DNA of 64,000 nt, taken from positions 6,100,756 to 6,164,755 of the forward strand of contig NC_088318.1 of assembly GCF_910592395.1 (NCBI RefSeq). The letters are read 5' to 3'. The notes under the pieces are model-generated. The model saw only the letters and a list, made by a program, of their open reading frames with translations, had not been told where the DNA came from and did no database searches. The DNA comes from Lineus longissimus. Taxonomy: Eukaryota > Nemertea > Pilidiophora > Heteronemertea > Lineidae. Positions 9,134-21,305 of the stretch are shown here, piece after piece. The translations under genes and the position numbers were made by a program. Position 1 is the stretch's first letter. Each line of letters opens with the position of its first letter.

Positions 9134-10032
9134 ATAAGCATATATTAACTAAAAATGGCAAATCTGACTTTGGAGAGTTAGTCTGACACAGATCGATGTA
9201 GTATTGTCTGGAAAAATCAGTTTAATAACTGTGTCTTCAAGAAAATGCACAGGTGCATAGCTTAAGACTTCAAATTATGTTAAGAATTATTGATAAGTTG
9301 GAGTAAACCTTTCTGAGTTGTAGAAGTATATCAAATAGCTTTCTTTCGTCATGTGATTATAATAGACAGACCCGTACTATAGTGACATCGCGGATAATGA
9401 TCAATACGCCCATACTATTTTTATATCGCAGATGATAAAGTGGCGAAAGTTAAAATGAAATGAGAGGCCAATATAGTTTATTTGAAAATTGATCCAAGCT
9501 GTGAGGATGACGGACTTCAACTAGTAGAGACAAAGCGAGGAAGTTTGCGTAATTAGCATAGACCCTCGGTCGTGATGAGAGGACAGGTACAGTACACTAG
9601 TGTAATATGATGGAAAAACAAGACGGGTTAGATCAGCAATATGACCTCCAGAGGAGGGAAAATACATGTACTATACATATTCAGAGTCAGAATCACTTGA
9701 GTGTGTACTTTTCCGGGACAACCGTGTTCGTTATTGACTGAAACAGGGTGGGTGTCACGAAGTTGCGTTTAGTAATCCATACCATACGTCAGTGGCCTTA
9801 GTGTCGATTTCATCGTAATCAAAAAGTAGTCGTAGATCAGTCAAACTAAGTTATATTTAACAAGTAGCTGATGACTCAGTGAGTAATCTATCTCAGCTAT
9901 TGCTCTGCACTTGGATGAGGAGTACAAGTATTCTATGGATATACAGTATATGTCTAATGAAAGCTAATCAAATCGGTGTTGAATGGGCGGAAAGCTTGTT
10001 GGGTTGGACTACGATGCTAAGGGGCGATAAAA
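9134..10032 (+). repeat. Unit 3 upstream conserved region
   Basis: Upstream block with TGACTCA at 9872-9878. The CRE-type site is destroyed (ATACGTCAG). The ~90-base segment before the gene, including the candidate 5'-UTR intron, is missing: GGGGC joins directly to GATAAAAATGAAC. Unit 8 shows the same join. Confidence 0.7.
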
Positions 10033-11058
10033 ATGAACACGGCTCACCTACTCGTTACCCAAGATCACTGGACGTCTAGGGACAGGCCGTCATCAGAGCA
10101 ACCTCTTCTACTCAACCAGCAGCTCCTCGACCTCGTGCAAGCCTATGTCATGGCCGTCGTTCTTCTACTCGGAATCTTTGGTAACACGTTGTCATTTGTG
10201 ATATTCTTCCGAGTGAGAAAGCGGGCGGACGCCTGCGTCCAGTACCTTAGTTGTCTATCTGTGTCCGACATTGGAGTCATTCTTTTTCTTGGGGTGCGTG
10301 ATTGGTTTTCATTCGGTTTAAACCAAATCACAGATGGAGCATACGGATTCAACTTAATGCTGTACAATAACGCAACATGTAAATTTGTTTCCGGTGTTTT
10401 GTATAAATCTCAAATAATATCGGGTTGGATAATTGTAGCCTTTTCGACAGAAAGGGCTTACGTTGTGTGGTTTCCTCTAAAACGGGCAAACATCAATCCA
10501 AAAATAAGAAAAAATGTATTATTGACGATATTTTTTAGCGGTGTGTTTTTAAGTACCCCCCGATTTTGGCTGGTGGAGATCATTCCAGTTACACCTGAAC
10601 TTTGTTTCTATCAAACGAACCCAATTATTGTTTCTACGATCCTGAACCAGATCGATAACTCTTTATACGCTTATGCACCTTTCATCCTGATATTTTTTGC
10701 GAATAAGTCCATCCTTGTTGCGATTTCTCTCTCAAAAACAAAACATCTTGGGGGAAATCGTGAGAAAAAACGGCGGGATGGGAGACTGTTAGTGTCTTTA
10801 ATGTCTGTTTCGACCTTTTATATAGTCCTTCTTTTGCCTTCTGCAGCAGTTTTTACCTACATCACCGAAGCCAAGGACATTGGAGAGGAACAAACACTGT
10901 TCTTGTGGTTTTTGATGAAATTCCTCAAACTGATAACTATTCTTAACTACTGCCTCAATTTCATTATCTATGGGTGTACGCTGCCCTTTTATTGCCAAGA
11001 AATCAAAAAGTTGTTTCCAATTCCAATACGAAATAGCAAAGGGTGTAGTCTCCAGTGA
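10033..11058 (+). CDS. Class A GPCR, tandem copy 3 (intact)
   Basis: A 341-residue receptor starting at ATG 10033 (AAAAATGAAC). All family landmarks are present: TM1 GN, TM2 SVSDIG, TM3 Cys in ATCKF, ERA, the extracellular loop 2 Cys in ELCFYQT and NFIIY in TM7. It differs from copy 1 mainly in the outer half of TM3 (SGVLYKSQIISG) and around TM4 (FFSGVFLSTPRFWLVE). The C-terminal tail carries extra cysteines (FYCQE, GCSLQ), possible palmitoylation sites. It forms a subgroup with pseudogene copies 4 and 8. Ligand unknown. Confidence 0.9.
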   Translation: MNTAHLLVTQDHWTSRDRPSSEQPLLLNQQLLDLVQAYVMAVVLLLGIFGNTLSFVIFFRVRKRADACVQYLSCLSVSDIGVILFLGVRDWFSFGLNQITDGAYGFNLMLYNNATCKFVSGVLYKSQIISGWIIVAFSTERAYVVWFPLKRANINPKIRKNVLLTIFFSGVFLSTPRFWLVEIIPVTPELCFYQTNPIIVSTILNQIDNSLYAYAPFILIFFANKSILVAISLSKTKHLGGNREKKRRDGRLLVSLMSVSTFYIVLLLPSAAVFTYITEAKDIGEEQTLFLWFLMKFLKLITILNYCLNFIIYGCTLPFYCQEIKKLFPIPIRNSKGCSLQ

Positions 11059-11490
11059 TTACATTCGCCACCGCGTCAAAGAAACATGGCATTTATTGTA
11101 TCAGTGTAGACAATTATTTGTATTTGCACAGGACCACAGGGTACAAACGATCATGCTATATCCAACTGAGAGGTAGAGTCCACTGATCAGATTCCTTTGT
11201 AACGAAAGGGTATTTCAATGCGAATCGGCTATTTTTCAATGGGCTATACCCCGTCGACATTAATATGTTAACTTGTACACCCTATACAAAAAAAATGGGC
11301 CATTGGAATATACTTTATTGTTAGTATATCATCAAGTTCTGCTTCTGACCCGCTTCTGCACATGCGAAGCTAAAGATGGTCTGTCTTGACTTATACAATA
11401 ATAATGTTATGCTCCAGCCAAAATACATCATTCATAAATATTAACCCATCTTGATATCCGTAAACAAATTACACCATGATTAGAAAATAT
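11059..11490 (+). repeat. Unit 3 downstream region, short form
   Basis: A ~430-base version of the 3' flank. The hairpin cluster and C-tract are absent, and it runs through TGCACATGCGAAGCTAAAG to the next unit. Units 4, 7, 8 and 9 also use this short form. Confidence 0.65.
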
Positions 11491-11724
11491 CATCAGTTTA
11501 ATAACAGTGTCTTCAAGAAACTGCACAGGTGCAAAGCTCAAGACTTCGAAATTACCTTAAGAAATATTGACTAGTTGGAATAAACCTTTCTGAGTTGTAG
11601 AAGTATATCAAGTTGCTTTCTCACGTTATATCATTATTATAGACAGACCCATACTATTGTGACATCGCGGAGAATAATCAATACGCCCATACTATTTTGA
11701 TATCGCAGATGACAAAGTGGAATC
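11491..11724 (+). repeat. Unit 4 upstream remnant
   Basis: Only the first ~230 bases of the upstream region remain. The sequence then joins the receptor coding region at the TM1 position. The join falls on GGAAT, which occurs both in the upstream region (AGTGTGGAATG in unit 1) and in the coding region (CTCGGAATC), indicating a microhomology deletion of about 750 bases that removed the promoter region and N-terminus. Confidence 0.7.
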
Positions 11725-12606
11725 TTGGGTAACACGTCGTCCTTTGTGATATTCTTCAGAGTGAGAAAGCGGGCGGACGCCTGCGTCCAGTACCTTTATA
11801 GTTGTCTATCTGTATCCGACACTGGAGTCATCCTTTTTCTTGGTGCGCGTGATTTGTTTTCATTCGGTCTAAACCACATTACAAATGCAGCATACGGATT
11901 CAATTTAATGCTGTACAATAACGCAACATGTAAATTTGTGGCCGGCGTTTTGTATATATCTCAAATAATATCGGGTTGGATAATTGTAGCCTTTTCGACA
12001 GAAAGAGCTTACGTTGTGTGGTTTCCTCTAAAACGCGCAAACATCAATCCAAAAATAAGAAAAAATGTATTATTGACGATATTTTTTAGCGGTGTGTTTT
12101 TAAGTACCCCCCGATTTTGGCTGGTGGAGATCATTCCAGTTACACCTGAACTTTGTTTCTATCAAACGAACCCAATTATTGTTTCTACGATCCTGAACCA
12201 GATGGATAATCTTTATACGCTTATGCACCTTTTATCCTTTTATTCTTTGCGAATAAGTTCATCCTTGTTGCGATTTCTCTCTCAAAAAAAACATCTTGGG
12301 GGAAATCGTGAGAAAAAAAGGCGGGATGGGAGACTGTTAGTGTCTTTAATGTCTGTTTTGACCTTTTATATAGTCCTTCTTTTGCCTTCTGCAGCAGTTT
12401 TTACTTACATCACGGAAGCCAAGGACATTGGAGAAGAACAAACACTGTTCTTGTGGTTTTTGATGAAATTCCTCAAACTGATAAATATTCTTAACTACTG
12501 CCTCAATTTCATTATCTATGGGTGTACGCTGCCCTTTTATCGCCAAGAAATCAAAAAGTTGTTTGCAATTCCAATAAGAAATAGCAATGGGCGTAGTCTC
12601 CAGTGA
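11725..12606 (+). pseudogene. GPCR copy 4, 5'-truncated pseudogene
   Basis: Receptor sequence begins inside TM1 (GNTSSFVIFFR) with no start codon or promoter block. Downstream it follows copy 3 closely through ERA and NFIIY. Between about 12205 and 12290 small indels shift the frame and then restore it, so the TM5 stretch is replaced by unrelated residues (NLYTLMHLLSFYSLR). It also has a one-codon insertion (QYLYSCLS). It has no plausible function as a receptor. Confidence 0.88.
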
Positions 12607-13036
12607 TTACATTCGCCATCGCGGCAAAGAAACATGGCATTTATTGCATCAGTGTAGACAACTATTTGTATTTACACAGGACCACAGTGTACAAACGATC
12701 ATGCTACATCTCACTGAGAAGTAGAGTCCATTGATCAGATTCCTTTGTTACGAAAGGGTATTTCAATGCGAGTCAGCTATTTTTCAATGGGCTATACCCC
12801 GTCGACATTAATATGTTAACTTGTACACCCTATACATAAAAACATTGGGCCATTGGAATATACCTTCTTGTTAGTATATCAGCAAGTTCTGCTTATGACG
12901 CTCTTCTGCACATGCGAAGCTAAAGATGGTCTGTCTTGACTTATACATGTCATGCTCCAGCCAGAATACATCTTTCATAAAAAATACCACATCTTGATAT
13001 CCGTAAACAAATTACATCATGATCAGAAAATATCAT
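12607..13036 (+). repeat. Unit 4 downstream region, short form
   Basis: Same short 3' flank as unit 3, highly similar over its whole length, ending just before the next unit start at 13037. Confidence 0.65.
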
Positions 13037-13990
13037 CAGCCCATGTTAACTAAACATGGCAAATATGACATTGGAGAGTTAGTCTGACACTGTTCGATGT
13101 AGCATTATCTGGAAAAATCAGTTTAATGACAGCGTGTTCAAGAAATTGCACAGGTGCAAAGCTCAAGACATCGAAATTACCTAATAAACCTTTCTGAGTT
13201 GTAGAAGTATATCAAAAAGCTTTTGTTCGTTATATGATTATGATAGGCAGACCCAGACGATTGTGACATCGCGGATAATGATCAATACGCCCATACTATT
13301 TTGATATCGCAGATGACAATGTGTTGAACGTTTAAAATAATTGTGTGGCCAATATAGATAATTTGAAATTTGATCCGAGCTGTGAGGATCAAGGACTTAA
13401 ACTAGTGGGAAGTGCTGTAGAGACCACGCGAGGAAGTTCGCGTAATTAGCACAGAACCTCGGTCGTGATGAGAGGAATGGTACAGAACACAAGCGTAATA
13501 TGCTGGAGAAGCAAGACGAGTCAGATCAGCGAGATGACCTCCAGAGGAGGGAAAATACATGTACTTTACATGTTCTGAGTCAGGATCACTTGAATGTGTG
13601 CTTTTTCCGGGACAACTGTGTTCGTTATTGACTGAAACTGGGTGGCTGACACAAAGTTGCGTCTTTGTAATCGTGACATCACGTCAGTGGCTTTAGTGTC
13701 GATTTCATCGTAATTAGTCGTAGATCAGTCAAACTAAGTTACATTAAACAAGTAGCTGATGACTCAGTGAGTAATTTAACTTTGCTAATGCTCACCACTT
13801 GAATGAGGTGTACCAGTATTCTATTGATATTTCTGTTGAAAGCTAATCGAATCGCTGTTGAATGGGCGGAAGGCTTGTTGGATGGAACTATGGTGCTAAG
13901 GGGCCCACATTCGCCGTGTAAGCATTTCTACTAAAATATTCGAATGTCTGGATATTATTTCTGAAATAGCTCGTGGTGAATGAGATAAAA
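13037..13990 (+). repeat. Unit 5 upstream conserved region
   Basis: Full-length upstream block with TGACTCA at 13760-13766. The CRE-type site has one change (TGACATCA). The candidate 5'-UTR intron segment precedes the gene. Confidence 0.7.
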
Positions 13991-14995
13991 ATGAACACGA
14001 CTCACATACTCGTTACCCAAGATCTCTGGACGTCTAGCGACCCTCCGTCGTCAGAGCAACCGCTTCTATTCATCCAGCAGCTCCTCAACCTCGTGCAAGC
14101 CTACGTCATGACCGTCGTTCTTCTACTCGGAATCATTGGTAACACGTTGTCCTTTGTGATATTCTTCCGAGTGAGAAAGCAGGCGGACGCCTGCGTCCAG
14201 TACCTTAGTTGTCTATCGGTGTCCGACACTGGAGTTATTTTTATTCTTGGGGTGCGTGATTGGTTTTCATTCGGCCTAAACCACATCACCAATGGAGCAT
14301 ACGGATTCAACTTAATGCTGTACAATAACGCAACATGTAAATTTGTGGCCGGCGTTTCGTATATTTCTCAAGTAGTATCGGGTTGGATAATTGTAGCCTT
14401 TTCGACAGAAAGAGCTTACGTTGTATGGTTTCCTCTAAAACGGGCAAACATCACGCCAAAAATAAGAAAAAATGTATTAGTGACGATCTTTTTGAACGGT
14501 GTGTTTTTAGGTACCCCCCGATTTTGGCTGGCGGAGATCATTCCAGGTATACCTGATATTTGTTTCTATAAAATGAACCCAATTATTGTTTCTACGATCT
14601 TGAACCAGATCGATGTCTGTTTATATGCTTATGCACCTTTCATCCTGATATTTTTTGCGAATATGTCAATCATTGTCGCGATATATCTTTCAAAAACAAA
14701 ACATCTAGGGGGAAATAGCGAGAAAAAACGGCAGGATGGGAGACTGTTAGTGTCTTTAATGTCTGTTTCGACCTTTTATATAGTCCTTCTTTTGCCCTCC
14801 TCAGCAGTTTTTACTTACATGACGGAAGCCAAGGACATTGGAGAAGAACAATCACTGTTCTTGTGGTTTTTGATGAAATTCCTTAAAGTCGTAACTATTC
14901 TTAATTACTGCTTCAATTTCATTATCTATGGGTGTACGCTGCCCTTTTATCGCCAAGAAATCAAAAAGATGTTTTGCAATTCCAATAAGAAATAA
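13991..14995 (+). CDS. Class A GPCR, tandem copy 5 (intact)
   Basis: A 334-residue receptor with ATG at 13991, differing from copy 1 by roughly a dozen scattered substitutions and by a frame change in the last few codons (MFCNSNKK). All landmarks are kept: GN in TM1, SVSDT in TM2, Cys in ATCKF and in DICFYKM, ERA and NFIIY. The outer half of TM3 (AGVSYISQVVSG) is nearly the same as in copy 1, so the two probably recognise similar ligands. The two genes and much of their flanks look like a recent duplication pair, although units 2 to 4 lie between them. Confidence 0.9.
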   Translation: MNTTHILVTQDLWTSSDPPSSEQPLLFIQQLLNLVQAYVMTVVLLLGIIGNTLSFVIFFRVRKQADACVQYLSCLSVSDTGVIFILGVRDWFSFGLNHITNGAYGFNLMLYNNATCKFVAGVSYISQVVSGWIIVAFSTERAYVVWFPLKRANITPKIRKNVLVTIFLNGVFLGTPRFWLAEIIPGIPDICFYKMNPIIVSTILNQIDVCLYAYAPFILIFFANMSIIVAIYLSKTKHLGGNSEKKRQDGRLLVSLMSVSTFYIVLLLPSSAVFTYMTEAKDIGEEQSLFLWFLMKFLKVVTILNYCFNFIIYGCTLPFYRQEIKKMFCNSNKK

Positions 14996-16227
14996 GAAAT
15001 AGCAATGGGCGTTGTGTCCAGTGATTACATTCGCCACCGCGGCAAAGAAACATGACATGTATTCTATCTATGTACACAACAATTTGTATTTACCCAGGAC
15101 CACAGTTTACAGACGAGCGTGTTATATCTCCAGGAGAAGTAGAGTCCCTTAATCACATTCGTTTGTTATGAAAGGGTATTTCAATGCGAATCGGCTATTT
15201 TTCAATGGGCTATACCCCGTCGGAATTGGTATCTGCACTTGTCCACCTTAACGATTTGGGCCATTTGAATGTACTTCCTGTTAGTTGGCCTATAGGAAGC
15301 TCTGCTTACGCCAGAACTTTGCTACCCGGTAGATTGCGGAGAGATGCGGAAAATACCCGTGCCGGATTTTAGCGACACGGCTGAATTCAGTTATACCCGT
15401 GCCGCGATGTTGCGATCCGGTTATATAAAGGTAGGCGGAACGATGATATTGTACCGGGTCGCAACTTTGCGGCCCGGGATGGTTTGTCGCCCAATGAATT
15501 GACATTTTGTTGAAATTGTTTTAATAGCCATCGCCCGGGACATTGTATAACTTTTGGCACTGAACTATCCCATCTTACGATAGAAAGAGGATTTGTAAGC
15601 ACTCTTTTTGCATAATCTACATATTTGATCAATTTGAATCAATACATCTTTGAGGAAGAGCTGGAGAAGTACAAGTAAAAACATTTCGCTCTCATTTTTC
15701 ATGGATTCGTCATTATTAATCTAATATGGATTCAGAGCCTCGAACAACGCCGATAATACGCAAAAACTCAAACTCCGAAACGGACAACTTCAGTACAGTA
15801 TACAATATACCGGCAGCTGCATAGTCCCATCATGTTCACAGATTCTCTTCAAATCCCATCGGAATGTCACATCATACTAGAAATGTCAAAAGGACTATTT
15901 ACATGTAAATGTATATGGAAAACGTTTTTTAACTTTCCGTTAATTTTTTAGGGGGAAGTTGTTTGATTTAAAAGTATCTAATCAGCATATTTGTAAATAA
16001 CTAGTATTGTTCTTTTGAAGGGGCAAATATAGGCCAAATCAAAACGAATATGAAATACAAATGTTTGTCTCTGTTGGTTATTCCTTCCGCCAAATCCGGC
16101 ACGCCCCCCCCCCCAAAAATATATATTGAGCAACTTTACCGAACATGCCATGTGCCCATGCCCCAAACTCCGTGCGGAGTAGTTTCTTGATATATGTAAA
16201 TAAATTACACCGTGATCAGAAAATATC
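14996..16227 (+). repeat. Unit 5 downstream conserved region
   Basis: Long-form 3' flank closely matching that of unit 1 (without the transposon), with hairpins at about 15320-15480 and a C-tract at ~16105-16114. It supplies the undisturbed reference for the 2350-5090 insertion site. Confidence 0.7.
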
Positions 16228-17053
16228 ATAAGCCTATATTAACTAAACGCAGCAAATCTGACTTTGGAGAGTTAGTCTGACACCCTACGATGTAGTATTG
16301 TCTGGAAAAATCAGTTTAATAACAGTGTCTTCAAGAAAATGCACAGGCGCAAATCTCAGGACGAAATTATATCTTCAGAATTATTGATTGGTTGGAGTAA
16401 ACCTTTCTGAGTTGTAGTAGAATATCAAGTAGCTTTCTTTCGTTATATGATTATAATAGACAGACCCATACTATAGTGACATTGCGGATAATGATTAATA
16501 CGCCCATACTATTTTGATATCGCTGATAAAAAAGTGGCAAAGTTAAAATGATTTGTGAGGCCAATATAGTTCATTTGAAAATTGATCCAAGCTATCAGGA
16601 TGAAGGACTTAAACTAGTGGGAGGTGCTGTACAGACCAGACGTACGTAGTCGCTGGATGCGTTTCCACATGATGAAAAGGGACTGAAACTGGGTGGCTGA
16701 CATGAAGTTTTGTCTGGTAATCAAGACGTCACGTCAGTGCCTTAGTGTCGATTTCTTCGTAATCAAAATGACACTCGTAGATTAGTCAACCTGAAGTATA
16801 TCAAACAAGTAGCTAATGACTCAGTGAGTAATCTAACTCTGCTAATGCTCTGCACTTGGATGAGGAGTACCAGTATTCTATTTTGATATAAATGTCTGTT
16901 GAAAGCTAATCGAATCGCTGTTGAATGGGCGGACGGCTTGTTGGATGGGGCTAAGGAGCTAAGGGGCCCACATTCGCAGTGTAGGTATGTCTGCTAAAAT
17001 ATTCGAATGTCTAGATATCATTTCTGAAATAGCTCGTTTTGAAAGCGGTCAAT
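16228..17053 (+). repeat. Unit 6 upstream conserved region
   Basis: Upstream block with TGACTCA at 16817-16823. The CRE-type site starts with A instead of T. It leads into a receptor copy whose ATG is lost. Confidence 0.65.
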
Positions 17054-19007
17054 ATAAACTTGGCTCACCCACTCGTTACCCAAGATTTCTGGACGTCTAG
17101 CGACCGGCCGTCATCAGAGCAACCTCTTCAACCTCTTCAACCAGCAGCTCCTCGACCTCGTTCAAGCCTACGTCATCAGCGTTGTTCTTCTACTTGGAAT
17201 TTTTGGTAACACGTTGTTCTTTGTGATATTTTTTCGAGTGAGAAAGCGGGCGGACGCCTGCGTCCAGTACCTTAGTTGTCTATCTGTGTCCGACACTGGA
17301 GTCATTCTTATTTTTTGGGTGCCAGACAAGGAGGATACCGCGGTGGCGTTACGGCTTTTCCAAGATGGCGCTGCATATTGTAAACAAACTCGATCCACGG
17401 CCAAGGGAAAATCAATTCATCAAACAAAGTTAGATTTTTCGCATCAAATCAGAGTTATTAGTACTTTTCTGCTATGAAATAAGTCTTCAGACAATAAGTT
17501 ATCATTTGAATAATGAAAAGAGCTGTTTTGATGGGGAAAAATTGGGTTTTTAAAACCAAATAGCCGGGCACCGATCTTCCAAAATTAGCGATGGTTTCAA
17601 AACAGTCTCCCAGATATGGGGCAATCTCTTCATTATCATAATGGGATTTGGAGGCATGTTCACAGATTTTACAAGTTCGAGACCTGTAGGACCTAAAACT
17701 CGCATAGATCCCCATAGATCCCGTCTATTTGTCGAGTTAGCGTCCTGTAAGATCATGCATTTTCGGACACTAGAACGAATTCTTCCTGCGGATATCGCGG
17801 TTTGAGTGATTAAAGGAGAAATTGACTGTTCTTAGAGTTGTATGGGACAGAAATGAGTTCATACTTCATGAATACATGAATATATTATGATATGGGCGGG
17901 CTTCTAAGTCAAAACAATAACAAACTCAACTGCATCTCTACCGAGTATCGCATAGTGCATTGCCTTGTGTATTTCGTAGTGTATTTTAGCGGAGACATTA
18001 TTTCCGCACTTTGGCCACGCCAAACGTCTTTTTTATTCGTGGAAGTTAATCTGCTCTGTAAATTTTATTTTACACAGGAAGAATCCATACTAGGTATTGC
18101 AATATTTCATGTCTATTGGTGTTTTTGTGTACAGGAGCGCACCAGACAGTGGGAAGTGGAGATGTGTTCAGTACTGGTGCTGTCAGTAGACTGAATCTGA
18201 TTGGCCATAGCGATCACTAATATGGGATGTGATCACGTGATATGACGTCACCGCGGTATCCTCCTTGGGTGCCAGACTGGTTCTCATTTGGTCTAAACCA
18301 CATCACAAATGGAGCATACGGATTTAACTTAATGCTGTACAATAACGCAACATGTAAATTTGTGGCCGGCATTTTGCATATTTCTGAAGTAATACCGGGT
18401 TGGATAATTGTAGCCTTTTCGACGGAAAGAGCTTACGTTGTGTGGTTTCCTCTAAAACGGGCAAAAATCACTCCAAAATTAAGAAAAAACGTATTATTGA
18501 AAATGTTTCTAACCAGTGTGGTTCTAAAGTCTCCACCGATTTTGTCTATCGGAGAACATTCCAGGTACACCTGTAATTTACTTCTATAAAACAAACCCAA
18601 TTATTGTTTCAACGATCTTGAACCAGATCGATATCACTTTATATGCTTATGCACCTTTTATCCTGATATTTTTTGCGAGTATGTCCATTCTTGTTGCGAT
18701 TTCACTCTCAAGTACTAAACATCTGGGGGGAAATCGTGAGAAAAAACGGCAGGAGGGGAGACTGTTAGTGGTGTCTTTAATGTCTGTTTCGACCTTTCAT
18801 ATAGTCCTTCTTTTGCCTTCCGCAGCAATTTTTACTTACATCACGGAAGCCAATGTCATTGGAAAAGAATAATCACTGTTCTTGTGGTTTTTGATAAAAT
18901 CCCTCGATCTCGTAAGTGTTCTTAACTACTGCTTCAATTTCATTATCTATGGGTGTACGCTGCCCTTTTATCGCCAAGAAATCAAAAAGATATTTTCATT
19001 TCAAATA
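17054..19007 (+). pseudogene. GPCR copy 6, pseudogene split by an insertion
   Basis: The start codon is ATA (17054-17056) where other copies have ATG. A 9-base duplication (CTTCAACCT) sits in the N-terminal part. The gene is cut after TM2 by a 939-bp insertion (17328-18266). The rest carries a frameshift near 18530 and a GAA-to-TAA stop near 18870. TM3, ERA, TM5 and TM6 remain recognisable in pieces. It is related to copy 2 (HISEVIPG, LTSVVL). Confidence 0.88.
17328..18266. mobile_element. MITE with 18-bp TIRs and 11-bp target duplication
   Basis: Both ends carry AAGGAGGATACCGCGGTG as an inverted repeat. GGGTGCCAGAC flanks the insert on both sides (17317-17327 and 18267-18277) and occurs once in intact copies. 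The 939-bp interior encodes nothing I recognise; a 100-codon + strand frame at 17892-18194 has no family resemblance. An 11-bp duplication suggests a Mutator-like element, but that is inferred from the duplication length only. Confidence 0.8.
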
Positions 19008-19320
19008 AGGAATACCAATGGGCGTATTCTCCAGTGATTAAATACGCCGCCGCGGCAAAGAAACCTGACATGTATTGTATCTGTGTACACAACAATTTGT
19101 ATTTGCACATAACCACAGTGTACAAACGAGCATGCCATATCTCACTGAGAAGTCGTCTCCAGTGATCACATTCGTTTGTTTCGAAAGAGTATTTTAATGC
19201 AATCGGCTATTTTCAATGGGCTATACCCCGTCGGCATCAATATCTGCACTTGTTCACCCTAACAATTTCGACCATTGGAATGTACTGCTTGTAGTAGGCC
19301 TAATAGCAAGCTCTGCTTGT
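19008..19320 (+). repeat. Unit 6 downstream region, first part
   Basis: Conserved 3' flank, interrupted at 19320 by another insertion and resuming at 20379. Confidence 0.65.
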
Positions 19321-20378
19321 GGGTAGTTGATAAAGCTTGGAACCAGTGATAAACCCTGGAATCAGTCCTAAAAATGCATAAAAACATGAAATAATGCGAT
19401 TGGAACCTAAGGTGGTTACGAATCAATATTTGAAGATTATTTTACATGATCAGATCGGAATTTGACGGTAGTTTAGAAATCAGTCGCATATCCGATTCAA
19501 CGATCTATATTTTAGAACAACCCAGTCATATCTCGACTCCAGTGTACATTACTGATCTCTCAAATATGGGCATGCACGTTACGACACGCCCACCACACAC
19601 CCATAATATGGACCAATCAGCGCTCCGCTTACTACGCCACCACACGGGGCATATTTGAACTACCGAGCGGTGTGATCATACAGGGTGATACAGAGAAGAT
19701 TGACTACATCATGCAGTACCGGCTGGCACTTATCCGTACATCATCTTAAACATGACAAGAAACGTAGATGAAGGTTTATTACCGAAGGTTTTAACCGGGT
19801 TTGGAGATGAAAAATGTGAACAAATTCCTTCGCTGTGAGCGATTTCGTACATATTCATGTACACATCGAGGGATGTAGAGATATTTTCGTGATGTAACCA
19901 GTTCTAAGCGGACACATTTTTTAGTGATTCCCGTGTGCATGTTTGTCCTATCTACCAAGCTTAATCAGAGCATTATATATACAAAATGATTCTTCTAATA
20001 AAAACGTTTTATTTTAGTATATGGAATACAAAACAATCACAAAACCGTTCTTTTGCTTACATTGAAAATAAATCATTAGATATTTGCAATTACGGCCCGT
20101 CATGAATATAAGTTTATATTTTAACGACAACAACGCATTTCAAATGCAATCCATGATGACGTCATCCTCCACAAAAAGGTGGTTTCTGGAACTACTGGCA
20201 AATTGCTATCAATAAAGTAAACCGGGACGAGATTGGCAGTTGGAAGGGTATAAATCGTGGAAGGAACGCATCCGATTTCACGCGGTACTTGCACAGTGAT
20301 TCCACGGTTTAGTACTGACTATTCCAAGATTTATCACTGGTTCCAAGGTTTCACCGATTCCAAGCTTTATCAAAAACC
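19321..20378. mobile_element. TIR element with 8-bp target duplication
   Basis: CTGCTTGT occurs on both sides (19313-19320 and 20379-20386) but once in other units. The ends are inverted versions of GGGTAGTTGATAAAGCTTGG and GGTTTTTGATAAAGCTTGG, followed by further copies of a TTGGAAYCAGTGATAAA motif. The 1058-bp interior has no credible protein. An 8-bp duplication fits hAT or Merlin type, unresolved. Confidence 0.7.
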
Positions 20379-21305
20379 CTGCTTGTGACTCAACTTTGCG
20401 ACCCGGTAGATTGCGGCGAGATGCGGTGTTAATACCCTTTCCGGAACTTTGGCCCCGGGCGAATTCAGCGAGAGGGGAAGAATAGCCGTGTCGCAAGGTT
20501 GCGGGCGGGGTAAGGTTGGCGGAACGATGATATTGTACTGGGTCGCAACGTTTCGGCCCAAAATGGTTTGTCGCCCAATAAATTGACCTTTTGTTGAAAT
20601 TGTCTTAATAGCCATCGCCCGGGAGCGGGACACAGTATAACTTTTTGCAATGAACAATCCGATCTTACAAAAAAAGAGGATTTGTAAGCACTCTTCTTGC
20701 ACTCTATTTCATCAATTTGAACCAATACATATTTGAGGAAGACCTGTAGAAGTACATGTCAAAACATTTCGCTCTCTTAATGGAGTCGTCATTATTCATA
20801 TAATATAGATTCTGAGCTTCGACCAACGCCAATATATACGCCAAGTGGTCACTCCGATTCCGAAACGGACAACTTCAGTACAGTATACAATATACCGGCA
20901 GCTGCATAGTCAAACCGTGTTCACAGATTCTCTTCAAATTCCATCGGAATGTCACATCTTACTACAAATGGCAAAATGACTCTTTACATGTATATGGAAA
21001 ACGTTTTTTAACTTTCCGTTCCATTTTTCGGGGGGGGGGGAGTTGTTTGAGTGAAAAGTATCTAATCAGCATATTTGTAAATAACAAGTATTGTTCTTTT
21101 GAAGGGACAAATATAGGCCAAATCAAAATCAATATTAATATAAATGTTTGTCTCTGTTGGTTATTCCTTCCGCCAAATCCGGCACGCCCCCCTCCCCCGA
21201 ATATTTAGCAGCTTTACCGAGCACTCCATGTGTCAATGCCCCAAACTCCGCACGGAATAGCTTCCTGATATCTGAAAACAAATTACGCCATGATCAGAAA
21301 ATATC
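20379..21305 (+). repeat. Unit 6 downstream region, second part
   Basis: Long-form 3' flank with a hairpin cluster (20395-20560), a G-tract at ~21030-21040 and a C-rich tract at ~21186-21200, ending at the start of unit 7. Confidence 0.65.

Noticed and set aside
17892-18194. 100-codon + strand frame inside the 939-bp MITE
   Set aside because: No resemblance to any transposase or domain, low-complexity hydrophobic composition, and the element looks non-coding.
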